Source of the DNA: JAGXLC01 sp041686375
Lineage (GTDB): Bacteria > Bacteroidota > Bacteroidia > Bacteroidales > UBA12077
NCBI GenBank assembly: GCA_041686375.1
Contig: JAWLEB010000035.1
Span: 1 to 30,826, forward strand
Direction: 5' to 3'
Length of the DNA: 30,826 bases
Positions 24,219 to 30,826 of the stretch are shown here, in pieces. The notes under the pieces were generated by a model. That model was not told the origin of the DNA. It ran no database searches and saw only the letters and a list, made by a program, of their open reading frames with translations. A program made the position numbers and the translations under genes. The first letter of the stretch is position 1, and each line of letters starts with the position of its first letter.

Positions 24219-25199
24219 ATGAATAAAATCAAAAAAATAGGCGTATTAACATCAGGAGGAGATTCTCCGGGAATGAATGCAGCTATACGTGCAGTAACCA
24301 GGGCAGGACTGTATAATAAATTAGAAGTGGTTGGTATTATGCATGGTTATCATGGAATGATAAATGCACACTTCAAAAAATTAGAATCCCCAATGGTCAG
24401 TGATATCATCCAGAAAGGGGGAACAATTTTAAAATCGACCAGAGATGAAGAATTTAAAACAGAAAAAGGGCGTAAAAAGGCTTATGACAGCTTAAAGAAA
24501 GACAACATAGATGGTGTCGTAGTTATTGGAGGTGATGGCACATTCAAAGGTGCAAAGACATTTACAGAAGAGTTTGACATTCCGGTTATCGGTATTCCCG
24601 GGACTATTGACAATGACCTGTATGGAACAGACTACACAATTGGTTATGACTCAGCCCTGAATACTATTGTAACAGCCGTAGATAAAATAAGAGACACGGC
24701 AAGCTCCCATAACCGATTGTTTTTTGTAGAGGTAATGGGAAGAGATGCAGGCTTTCTGGCACTGCGCAGTGGAATAGCGTGTGGAGCAGAAGCCATATTA
24801 ATCCCTGAAGTAGATCGAGATGTACAATCACTGAGAGAATACCTCAAACAAAGTTACAGAAGGAAAAAATACAGCAACATCATCATAGTTTCTGAGGGAG
24901 ACGAAAGTGGAGGAGCATTCAAGATTGCTAACAAAACAAAAAATGAATTCCCTCAATATGATACGCGTGTGACGGTATTAGGACACATCCAGCGTGGAGG
25001 ATGTCCATCGGCTTTTGACAGGGTTACTGCCAGCAAGATGGGGATTGCTGCGGTAGATGCTCTGCTGGATAATCAAAACAGCATTATGATTGGAATGATG
25101 AACCGGGAAGTAGTCCAGATTTCGTTTAACAAAACCGTTAAACATCATAAAAATATTAATCTTGATCTGTTAAATATGATCCAAATTTTATCCATTTAA
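24219..25199 (+). CDS. pfkA: ATP-dependent 6-phosphofructokinase
   Basis: Phosphorylates fructose 6-phosphate in the committed step of glycolysis. The 326-residue protein matches the PfkA length. Key segments are GVLTSGGDSPGMNAAIRA, KGGTILKSTRDEEF, GGDGTFKGA (104-112), PGTIDND (127-133, catalytic Asp131) and EVMGRDAGFLAL. Gly after GGD and Gly in PGTIDND (instead of Asp and Lys) are the signature of ATP-dependent rather than pyrophosphate-dependent enzymes. It sits between cmk and priA with 50- and 46-bp gaps on the same strand. Confidence 0.94.
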   Translation: MNKIKKIGVLTSGGDSPGMNAAIRAVTRAGLYNKLEVVGIMHGYHGMINAHFKKLESPMVSDIIQKGGTILKSTRDEEFKTEKGRKKAYDSLKKDNIDGVVVIGGDGTFKGAKTFTEEFDIPVIGIPGTIDNDLYGTDYTIGYDSALNTIVTAVDKIRDTASSHNRLFFVEVMGRDAGFLALRSGIACGAEAILIPEVDRDVQSLREYLKQSYRRKKYSNIIIVSEGDESGGAFKIANKTKNEFPQYDTRVTVLGHIQRGGCPSAFDRVTASKMGIAAVDALLDNQNSIMIGMMNREVVQISFNKTVKHHKNINLDLLNMIQILSI

Positions 25200-25245
25200 A
25201 ATTCTTTTTCAAAAACCTCTCAAACAAAATATAAGTAAAAAGTCG

Positions 25246-27735
25246 ATGGTCCGTAAAAATAAAATGATCTTCACAGATGTAATTGTGCCTCTGCCTCTCC
25301 CCGGAACATTTACGTATCATGCAGAACCTGAATTCACAGATAAACTGGAGGTTGGCAAACGGGCAATCGTACAATTCGGAAGAAAAAAATTCTATACAGC
25401 AATAATTCACAAAATTCACAATCAACAACCAACTGATTATAAAACCAAACCGCTGCACTCTGTACTGGATGAAACACCGGTCATCAACTCCTGCCAGTTT
25501 GAATTGTGGGAATGGATCGCCAATTATTATATGTGCAGCCTGGGAGAAGTTATGAAAGCCGCTTTGCCATCAGGACTCAAACTGGAAAGCGAAACAAAAG
25601 TCTTGTACAACGTCAAAAATAATGACGAACTGCACAAAACTACGGAAAACGAAAGCATTATTCTGGAAATAATGGAGCAGGAAAATGTGATGGGCCTTAA
25701 AGACCTATCAGAAAAATCAGGAATAAAGAATATTCTGCCTGCAGTCAATTCTCTGATGAATAAAAAGCTGGTTTTAATACAGGAAAAGCTCAGAGAGGCA
25801 TATAAACCCAAAACCGAAACTTTCATCTCGGCAACGTTTTCTACCCGTGATCAAAAAAAGCTGGAAGAGGTATTCCACGAACTCCGCAATGCTCCCAGAC
25901 AACTGGAACTGATAATGACATTCATCAAGCTGGTTCAGCAGTCAGACGCTAAAAAAAATTTTGCAATCAAAAAAAAAGACTTCCTGCGGGAAGCAAAAGC
26001 GGATGCATCCATCTTAAAAGCTGTTGTGGACAAAGGATATTTTGAACAACAAACGATTGAAGTAAGCAGGCTCAAAGCAGAACAAGAAAAGCTGCATGAT
26101 ATAAAGAAACTAAACACCGCACAAAGCACAGCGCTTTCCAGTATTCAATCTGCCTTTCAAACTAAAGATGTGGCCTTATTGCATGGAGTAACCTCCAGCG
26201 GGAAGACAGAAATCTATATTCACCTGATACAAGAACAACTCAACCAGGGCAGGCAGGTGCTTTACCTTTTGCCAGAGATTGCCCTCACATCGCAAATCAT
26301 TGAACGACTGAAAGCTGTATTTGGAAACCAGGTGGGAATATATCATTCTAAATTTCCCGATAATGAACGGATAGAAGTCTATAATGCCCTCCTGAACAGC
26401 AACAATTCCGGGGTTGCATACAACATTATCCTGGGCGTACGTTCCTCTGTGTTTTTACCTTTTTCAGATTTAGGACTCATCATCGTGGATGAAGAGCACG
26501 AAAATACTTACAAGCAATTTGACCCGGCGCCAAGGTACAATGCAAGGGATACGGCAATAGTGCTTGCAAAAAGTCACGGGGCAAAAGTGTTGCTGGGTAC
26601 CGCAACGCCGGCGGTAGAAAGTTATTACAATGCCAAAACGGGAAAGTATGACCTGGCAGAACTCAGCACGAGGTACCAGGACATACAACTGCCGCGCGTT
26701 GTGATTGCCGACATATTAAAAGCCAGGAGAAAAAAAGAAATGAGCTCGCACTTTACCCCTGAACTGATGGAAGAGATGCACTCAGCTTTTTACAAGGACG
26801 AGCAGGTAATTTTGTTCCAAAACAGGCGGGGTTTTGCTCCTTTCCTGGAGTGTGAACTTTGCGGGTGGATACCGGAATGTAAAAATTGTGACGTCAGCCT
26901 TACCTACCATAAGAAATTTAATCACCTTGTATGCCATTATTGCGGGTATCATCAAAAAATACCACAAGTATGCCCTTCGTGCGGAAGCAATAAAATTATG
27001 ACACGCGGGTTTGGAACAGAAAAAATTGAAGATGAAATATCCATCCTGTTCCCTGACAAAAAAATAAAACGGATGGACCTGGATACCACCCGCTCAAGAA
27101 ATGCTTATGAAAACATTATCCATTCCTTTGCCTCCGGAGAAATAGATATACTGGTGGGCACACAGATGGTTTCCAAGGGACTGGATTTTGATAACGTAAG
27201 CGTTGTGGGTATTCTCAATGCTGACAACATGCTTAATTTTCCGGATTTCAGAGCCTTTGAGCGAAGCTACCAGCTCATGGCCCAGGTCAGTGGAAGAGCC
27301 GGAAGGAAAAAACGACAGGGAACTGTAATCATACAAACTTCAAAGCCCAGTCATCCCATCATAAAAAATGTAATAGAAAATGACTATGTGGCGATGTACC
27401 AGAGTCAGCTTGAAGAAAGGAAACAATTCATGTATCCCCCGTATTATAAGATCGTCAAAGTGCTGCTGAAACACAAAAAAACAGATAAACTCGACTCAGC
27501 CGCCAATAAACTGGTCAAAGAACTGAAAAACATTTTCGGATACCGCGTCCTTGGCCCGCAAAGTCCCCTGGTAGGAAGAGTGCAAAATTACTACCTGAAA
27601 CATATCTTAATAAAAATCGAAAAAGAAAAGTCTCTTTCCGCCTCAAAAAAAATCATCCGTAAAAAAGCCGCCGAAATAGCAAATCATCAGGATTTCAAAA
27701 CACTAAGCATACATTTTGATGTGGATCCAGCGTGA
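25246..27735 (+). CDS. priA: Primosomal protein N' (replication restart helicase PriA)
   Basis: A superfamily 2 3'-5' helicase that recognises stalled forks and starts primosome assembly. The 829-residue protein has the N-terminal DNA-binding domain (VIVPLPLPGTFTY onward), a winged-helix part, Walker A GVTSSGKTEIY (Lys320), the DEEH box (415-418), the two zinc sites in CELCGWIPECKNCDVS (from Cys536) and CHYCGYHQKIPQVCPSCGS, and helicase motifs V-VI (GTQMVSKGLDFDNV, QVSGRAGRKKRQG). Length is slightly above E. coli PriA (732) and usual for Bacteroidota. ATG 25264 (MIFTDVIVPL) is an equally plausible start. The last gene of the porQ-cmk-pfkA-priA run, it converges on the C69 peptidase gene 28 bp away with no visible terminator. 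Confidence 0.94.
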   Translation: MVRKNKMIFTDVIVPLPLPGTFTYHAEPEFTDKLEVGKRAIVQFGRKKFYTAIIHKIHNQQPTDYKTKPLHSVLDETPVINSCQFELWEWIANYYMCSLGEVMKAALPSGLKLESETKVLYNVKNNDELHKTTENESIILEIMEQENVMGLKDLSEKSGIKNILPAVNSLMNKKLVLIQEKLREAYKPKTETFISATFSTRDQKKLEEVFHELRNAPRQLELIMTFIKLVQQSDAKKNFAIKKKDFLREAKADASILKAVVDKGYFEQQTIEVSRLKAEQEKLHDIKKLNTAQSTALSSIQSAFQTKDVALLHGVTSSGKTEIYIHLIQEQLNQGRQVLYLLPEIALTSQIIERLKAVFGNQVGIYHSKFPDNERIEVYNALLNSNNSGVAYNIILGVRSSVFLPFSDLGLIIVDEEHENTYKQFDPAPRYNARDTAIVLAKSHGAKVLLGTATPAVESYYNAKTGKYDLAELSTRYQDIQLPRVVIADILKARRKKEMSSHFTPELMEEMHSAFYKDEQVILFQNRRGFAPFLECELCGWIPECKNCDVSLTYHKKFNHLVCHYCGYHQKIPQVCPSCGSNKIMTRGFGTEKIEDEISILFPDKKIKRMDLDTTRSRNAYENIIHSFASGEIDILVGTQMVSKGLDFDNVSVVGILNADNMLNFPDFRAFERSYQLMAQVSGRAGRKKRQGTVIIQTSKPSHPIIKNVIENDYVAMYQSQLEERKQFMYPPYYKIVKVLLKHKKTDKLDSAANKLVKELKNIFGYRVLGPQSPLVGRVQNYYLKHILIKIEKEKSLSASKKIIRKKAAEIANHQDFKTLSIHFDVDPA

Positions 27736-27763
27736 TTAAGGTCCCATGTTTCAGGTTTGTGAA

Positions 27764-29245
27764 TTATTCCACGCTTTCCCCTTCGTGTTGTAAAAGAATT
27801 TGGTCCATTTCCTGATTGGTCTGCTCCAAATATTTTACTGTGAAATCCATAAGCATTTGTCGGGCTTTTTCCTTATCCTTGCTGTAAATATCCAGCGCCT
27901 GCTTTTCCAGTTCCCTGGTTTGCTCTATTAACTCATTTTCTATACCGGATTTGAAAGTTTCAACCTTTGGAATTAGTTCCTTATACTCTTCATCTACCTC
28001 TTCTGCAAATTGAACATAATCAACAAAAGCATGTCCTTCCGCTTTTTCTAATATGTTTTCAGGTGGATCAAAATGATCTTTAAGAGCGGTTTCGGGATCT
28101 GTTAAAGCAAAGTCCGCGGGTATTTCATCCATCCCCAGGTGCCAGGGAATGAAGGGTTGTGTGCACGGTCTGCGGGGAGCCAGCCACATCACAGCGCCAA
28201 TTTCAACCGGCATATCAGAGCGCAGTTCGGTCACAAAGCCATACTGATTTGTCGCCGCACAGATGGAGTGTGGACCCGATGAATGGGGGTCGCCATATTG
28301 ATAATTTTTGCTGCCGTCAAATTTTGTTCCTTCGTAGTGGTCTTCCAGAACACGCATAAAATCCGTCAGCTTTAATTTTTTGCCGGGTTTTAAGGTAAAG
28401 GGGAAAGTTTCATCCAATGCGTACTCCTGGTCTGATATCAGCTCTATACCCTTCCATTTCCTTGCAATATTTCCTATACTGGCTAACGAGCGAGGATTGG
28501 AGTAGACTTCTCTAAAATTAAACGGACCTTCTTCCGGATTATACCAATTTCTTTCTATTGCATATTCAATCAGGTCGGGTGATCCCATAAAACGGGACTC
28601 ATCTTCCAAATCCACTTCCGTAAGGGTATAGTAGTTAGGAATGACCATCACCTCATCATCCGGTACCCTTGCGGCGACCCATTGTTTTCCGTTCACTACA
28701 GACATAACCCATGCTTCATCAGGATCGGCGATTGAATAAGTCCTTCCGGAGGAGGCATACCCATATTTTTCAATCAGTTCACCGCCGATCATTACGGCTT
28801 CTTTGGCAGTTTTTGCTCTTTCAGCCATAATTTTTCTCAGCCAGTAACCGATACCCCCTTCAGTAAGGTCCGGATTGTCTTCTCTTGAGGAACATGCATT
28901 TGATGCTATGGTGACTCCATGTTCGTTCATGTATGAATCTGCAAATTTTTGACCGGGCATTTCCAGCCACAAATATCCCCACGTGGTTTTAGCCTGTGGA
29001 ATCTCTGCCCCATTTTTCAATGTAATGGTTTCATCTTCACTGTGTTTTTTCCTGGGTATCTTAAACCAGTTAACCAGGTTTTCTCCATGATCATCCTCGT
29101 TATGGGCGAGAACAACAGCATCGCTTTGAGTAGCATCTTTACCGGCAATCACTGTAAAACAATCGAATCCATTGTCTGCAGTTCCCTGTGAAAATGTGAG
29201 GCTCCAAATAAAGAGCAAGATAGATAGAAAGAAAAAATGTCTCAT
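27764..29245 (-). CDS. Secreted C69-family dipeptidase
   Basis: A cysteine-type Ntn-hydrolase of peptidase family C69 (PepD-like), which cleaves dipeptides. Residues 1-20 are a signal peptide (FFLSILLFIWSLTFSQ), so the enzyme is exported. The family N-terminal region follows: Cys29 in FDCFTVIAGKDATQSD, the candidate nucleophile, then VVLAHNEDDHGENLV. Later features are ERAKTAKEAV, SSGRTYSIADPDEAWV and DPHSSGPHSICAATNQYGFV. A 70-residue helical, glutamate-rich C-terminal extension (about 425-493) has coiled-coil character. If Cys29 is the nucleophile, maturation must remove eight residues past the signal cleavage site as well, as known for Ntn-type propeptides; this is inference. The gene is alone on its strand. 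Confidence 0.9.
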   Translation of the reverse strand: MRHFFFLSILLFIWSLTFSQGTADNGFDCFTVIAGKDATQSDAVVLAHNEDDHGENLVNWFKIPRKKHSEDETITLKNGAEIPQAKTTWGYLWLEMPGQKFADSYMNEHGVTIASNACSSREDNPDLTEGGIGYWLRKIMAERAKTAKEAVMIGGELIEKYGYASSGRTYSIADPDEAWVMSVVNGKQWVAARVPDDEVMVIPNYYTLTEVDLEDESRFMGSPDLIEYAIERNWYNPEEGPFNFREVYSNPRSLASIGNIARKWKGIELISDQEYALDETFPFTLKPGKKLKLTDFMRVLEDHYEGTKFDGSKNYQYGDPHSSGPHSICAATNQYGFVTELRSDMPVEIGAVMWLAPRRPCTQPFIPWHLGMDEIPADFALTDPETALKDHFDPPENILEKAEGHAFVDYVQFAEEVDEEYKELIPKVETFKSGIENELIEQTRELEKQALDIYSKDKEKARQMLMDFTVKYLEQTNQEMDQILLQHEGESVE

Positions 29246-29475
29246 GATGGTTGGTTTTGAATTAAAAATAAAAGCGTAATTTATAGAAAAACCGGAATGA
29301 TTACAAACTGAACAGTTAAAAAAAATTAGTACTGTCTTACCTACGTACTTAGGATGTGAGATTGTGATTCAACTTCTACCATAATGCCATGCCTACGGCA
29401 CTTTGAAAATTGAAATATCTCAAAAATACCGGCGAACGCGGTATTTCAAGCATTAAAATTCCGCAGGAATATAAC
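29246..29475. other. Gene-free spacer with short palindromes upstream of repeat copy 2
   Basis: No convincing ORF. It holds the upstream region of the C69 peptidase gene (minus strand) and three small hairpins: TGCC TAC GGCA at 29390-29400, AAATACCG (29424-29431) with CGGTATTT (29439-29446), and ATTCC GCA GGAAT at 29458-29470. The first and third have the same form, a stem with CC and GG at the top and a 3-nt loop. This looks like a mosaic of palindromic intergenic elements. Confidence 0.45.
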
Positions 29476-29610
29476 CCTCATCCACTAACATAGACAAAAG
29501 CTCATGTATAAAGCATGAGGATTCCATGGGATGCAAAATGAAATTACGTTGACTTTTGTAGCATTAAGTCTCATAGTATGAAACTAATAATCTAACTTTT
29601 TCCAAATGAA
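29476..29610 (+). repeat. Copy 2 of the 135-bp intergenic repeat
   Basis: Same orientation as copy 1 (19147-19281), constant offset of 10329 bases and no gap. Both interleaved pairings are kept: CCTCAT (29476-29481) with ATGAGG (29515-29520), and ACAAAAG (29494-29500) with CTTTTGT (29553-29559). The ATG at 29606-29608 is followed by a stop after four codons (MKCL), but another ATG at 29611 opens an ORF directly after the repeat. In this copy CTCATG (29501-29506) could alternatively pair with CATGAG (29514-29519). Confidence 0.8.
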
Positions 29611-29886
29611 ATGTTTATAGAAAAAAATCCAAAACCGTCAGCAGAACTCTTAGGAAAAAAAACATATTATCAACATCCGGAAAAATGGATGGATGACAAT
29701 TTTAATCCATTAAACCAGAAAAAGATTGAAAGGTTAAAAAATGAAAATAAATCGTTTATAGAGTGGATTTTAGGGTATTTTAATTGTTGTTGTATGGAAC
29801 GCGCCTGCCTGTCAGCAACTGGCCTGCCCTTGCCACCCAACACTCTCTGCTTCAGGCACTTTGCACATGTCCCTGTGAACAAATAA
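29611..29886 (+). CDS. Small hypothetical ORF, possibly a truncated gene
   Basis: A 91-codon ORF that begins immediately after repeat copy 2. The first 57 residues (MFIEKNPKPSAELLGKKTYY ... FIEWILGYF) read like a real, lysine-rich soluble protein. The remaining part (FNCCCMERACLSATG and onward to HVPVNK) is rich in Cys, Pro and Leu and comes from a clearly more GC-rich stretch (about 29798-29880) with the heptamer GCCTGCC twice. This change suggests that the original gene was interrupted and that the tail is translated non-coding or mobile-element sequence. I do not recognise a family. A 70-codon ORF on the opposite strand (29670-29882) covers the same area and is not better supported. Confidence 0.35.
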   Translation: MFIEKNPKPSAELLGKKTYYQHPEKWMDDNFNPLNQKKIERLKNENKSFIEWILGYFNCCCMERACLSATGLPLPPNTLCFRHFAHVPVNK

Positions 29887-29930
29887 GGATTTTACGTGTT
29901 AAAATTATAATCCTACTAAATGTTTTAGCT

Positions 29931-30826
29931 ATGCAACCCAATGAAATAAAACAGCGTTACATCGGGGCAATTATCTTACCGCTGCGCCTTATTGCCGGGT
30001 GGCTTTTTTTCTCTGCATTCTGGCGAAGAGTCATTCTCGTTCCTGAGAAACACGTTATGGAAAGTGCCCAATGGCTCGGGCATAAGATCAATACATTTTA
30101 CCCCCACTCCAACGAACCTTTCAAATCCATGCTGGAACAATTTATTGAGAATCCGGATGCGATGAATGTATTCACGTGGGTTTTTACTGTCTCTGAATTG
30201 CTCGCGGGGATTCTCTTACTTGCCGGTTTTCTTTCCCGGCTAACCGGCTTGTTACTCGTGGGATTGAGTATCGGCCTCATGCATACATCCGGATGGCTCG
30301 GCCCGACTTGTCTGGATGAATGGCAGATATCGTCATTGCTGGTAGCCATCGGACTTGTAATTACTTTATTTGGTAGTGGCCGGTATTCTCTGGATTCATG
30401 GATATCACATAAAAAGCCTGCCCTGTTGGAAAGAAAGTGGTGGAAGATATTAGCTCTGCCGCTACCGGATGAAAACCGCAAGTTATTTAACAGAGTGGTT
30501 TATTCCCTTTCCGGAGCTGTATTACTTTATGTTCTTTTGATGAACCAGGTTCACCATGGCGGTTTGTGGGGGAAACTGCATAATTATTCAAAATTCCCGG
30601 ACATCCAGGTTACGCAGTTTGAGAAACAACCTGACCGTTCATTCCAACTGAACCTATACCGCGATAAAGGCCCGGAAACCTACGGTTCGTTCCTGATCCG
30701 GCTGGATGTTATCCGGAACAACGGGGATACATTGCATACTTTCAATAACCGCTATATGCAAAATATTAAGAAAGAGTCGATTGATAACCGGCATATCAAT
30801 AAGATTCAACCGGGAGAAAACAGCCT
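29931..30826 (+). CDS. Fused DoxD/DoxA protein (thiosulfate:quinone oxidoreductase type), 3' end outside the window
   Basis: Translation from ATG 29931 stays open for 298 codons to the window edge. The N-terminal half is a DoxD/DoxX-like membrane domain with several helices (PLRLIAGWLFFSAFWRR near the start; TWVFTVSELLAGILLLAGF; LLLVGLSIGLMHTSGWLGP), and from about residue 190 comes another helix then a DoxA-like soluble part (HHGGLWGKLHNYSK, FQLNLYRDKGPETYGSFLIR). In the archaeon Acidianus the two subunits of thiosulfate:quinone oxidoreductase are separate; a DoxD-DoxA fusion occurs in Bacteroidota. The role in sulfur-compound oxidation is family inference, since many DoxD/DoxX proteins have other functions. 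GC content looks higher than in the left part of the window. It follows the doubtful small ORF by 44 bp. Confidence 0.8.
   Translation, partial: MQPNEIKQRYIGAIILPLRLIAGWLFFSAFWRRVILVPEKHVMESAQWLGHKINTFYPHSNEPFKSMLEQFIENPDAMNVFTWVFTVSELLAGILLLAGFLSRLTGLLLVGLSIGLMHTSGWLGPTCLDEWQISSLLVAIGLVITLFGSGRYSLDSWISHKKPALLERKWWKILALPLPDENRKLFNRVVYSLSGAVLLYVLLMNQVHHGGLWGKLHNYSKFPDIQVTQFEKQPDRSFQLNLYRDKGPETYGSFLIRLDVIRNNGDTLHTFNNRYMQNIKKESIDNRHINKIQPGENS

Noticed and set aside
29424..29446. Hairpin AAATACCG/CGGTATTT as a terminator on the minus strand
   Set aside because: A short T run follows on the minus strand, but there is no minus-strand gene to its right that it could terminate.
30098..30481. 127-codon open frame on the minus strand near the right edge
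   Set aside because: Antisense to the open DoxD/DoxA-type coding region, which has clear membrane and family features.

Overview
The window looks like a chromosomal segment of an AT-rich member of the Bacteroidota, probably Bacteroidales/Marinilabiliales-like. The signs are a PorQ-type protein of the type IX secretion system, a short RpoD of about 286 residues without region 1.1, the ExbB/membrane protein/ExbD/ExbD cassette, and promoters of the Bacteroidota type (TTTG, 18 bp, TAnnTTTG) with little Shine-Dalgarno signal. Most of it is housekeeping sequence. The taxonomic call comes from gene content and sequence style, not from a database search.

Left part (1-8.7 kb): rpoD on the minus strand with its own terminator, then on the plus strand dprA (DNA uptake/recombination), gdhA (glutamate dehydrogenase) with a textbook promoter and terminator, tatD, ansA, a tRNA-Ser(GGA), and a four-gene energy-transduction cassette (exbB, a four-helix membrane protein, two exbD) closed by a strong terminator. 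Middle (8.7-16.8 kb): an EamA-family exporter on the minus strand, a MarR regulator, and a compact three-gene operon (M20 amidohydrolase, alanine racemase, ornithine/alanine-racemase-family enzyme) with a long leader and a perfect 14-bp inverted repeat just before its first start codon. This operon meets a minus-strand pair (proline dehydrogenase plus a small membrane protein) tail-to-tail with no spacer. aroB diverges from the proline dehydrogenase, and its likely promoter lies across the start of that gene.

Right part (16.8-30.8 kb): a decayed lipoprotein-like gene on the minus strand (one nonsense codon and one probable frameshift), a GTPase of the cyclic-2,3-diphosphoglycerate-synthetase type, an acyl-carrier-protein phosphodiesterase family gene, an unusually long KamA-family radical SAM enzyme, the run porQ-cmk-pfkA-priA, a secreted C69 dipeptidase on the minus strand, a small ORF of doubtful integrity, and the 5' part of a fused DoxD/DoxA (thiosulfate:quinone oxidoreductase type) gene that leaves the window.

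The least explained signal is a 135-bp sequence present twice (19147-19281 and 29476-29610), in the same orientation, about 84% identical without gaps, each copy ending at or next to the start codon of a plus-strand ORF. Both copies keep two sets of complementary segments in interleaved (pseudoknot-like) order. It may be a small dispersed element or a structured RNA leader. The second copy sits in a patch of short palindromes and is followed by an ORF whose GC-rich tail looks foreign to its start.
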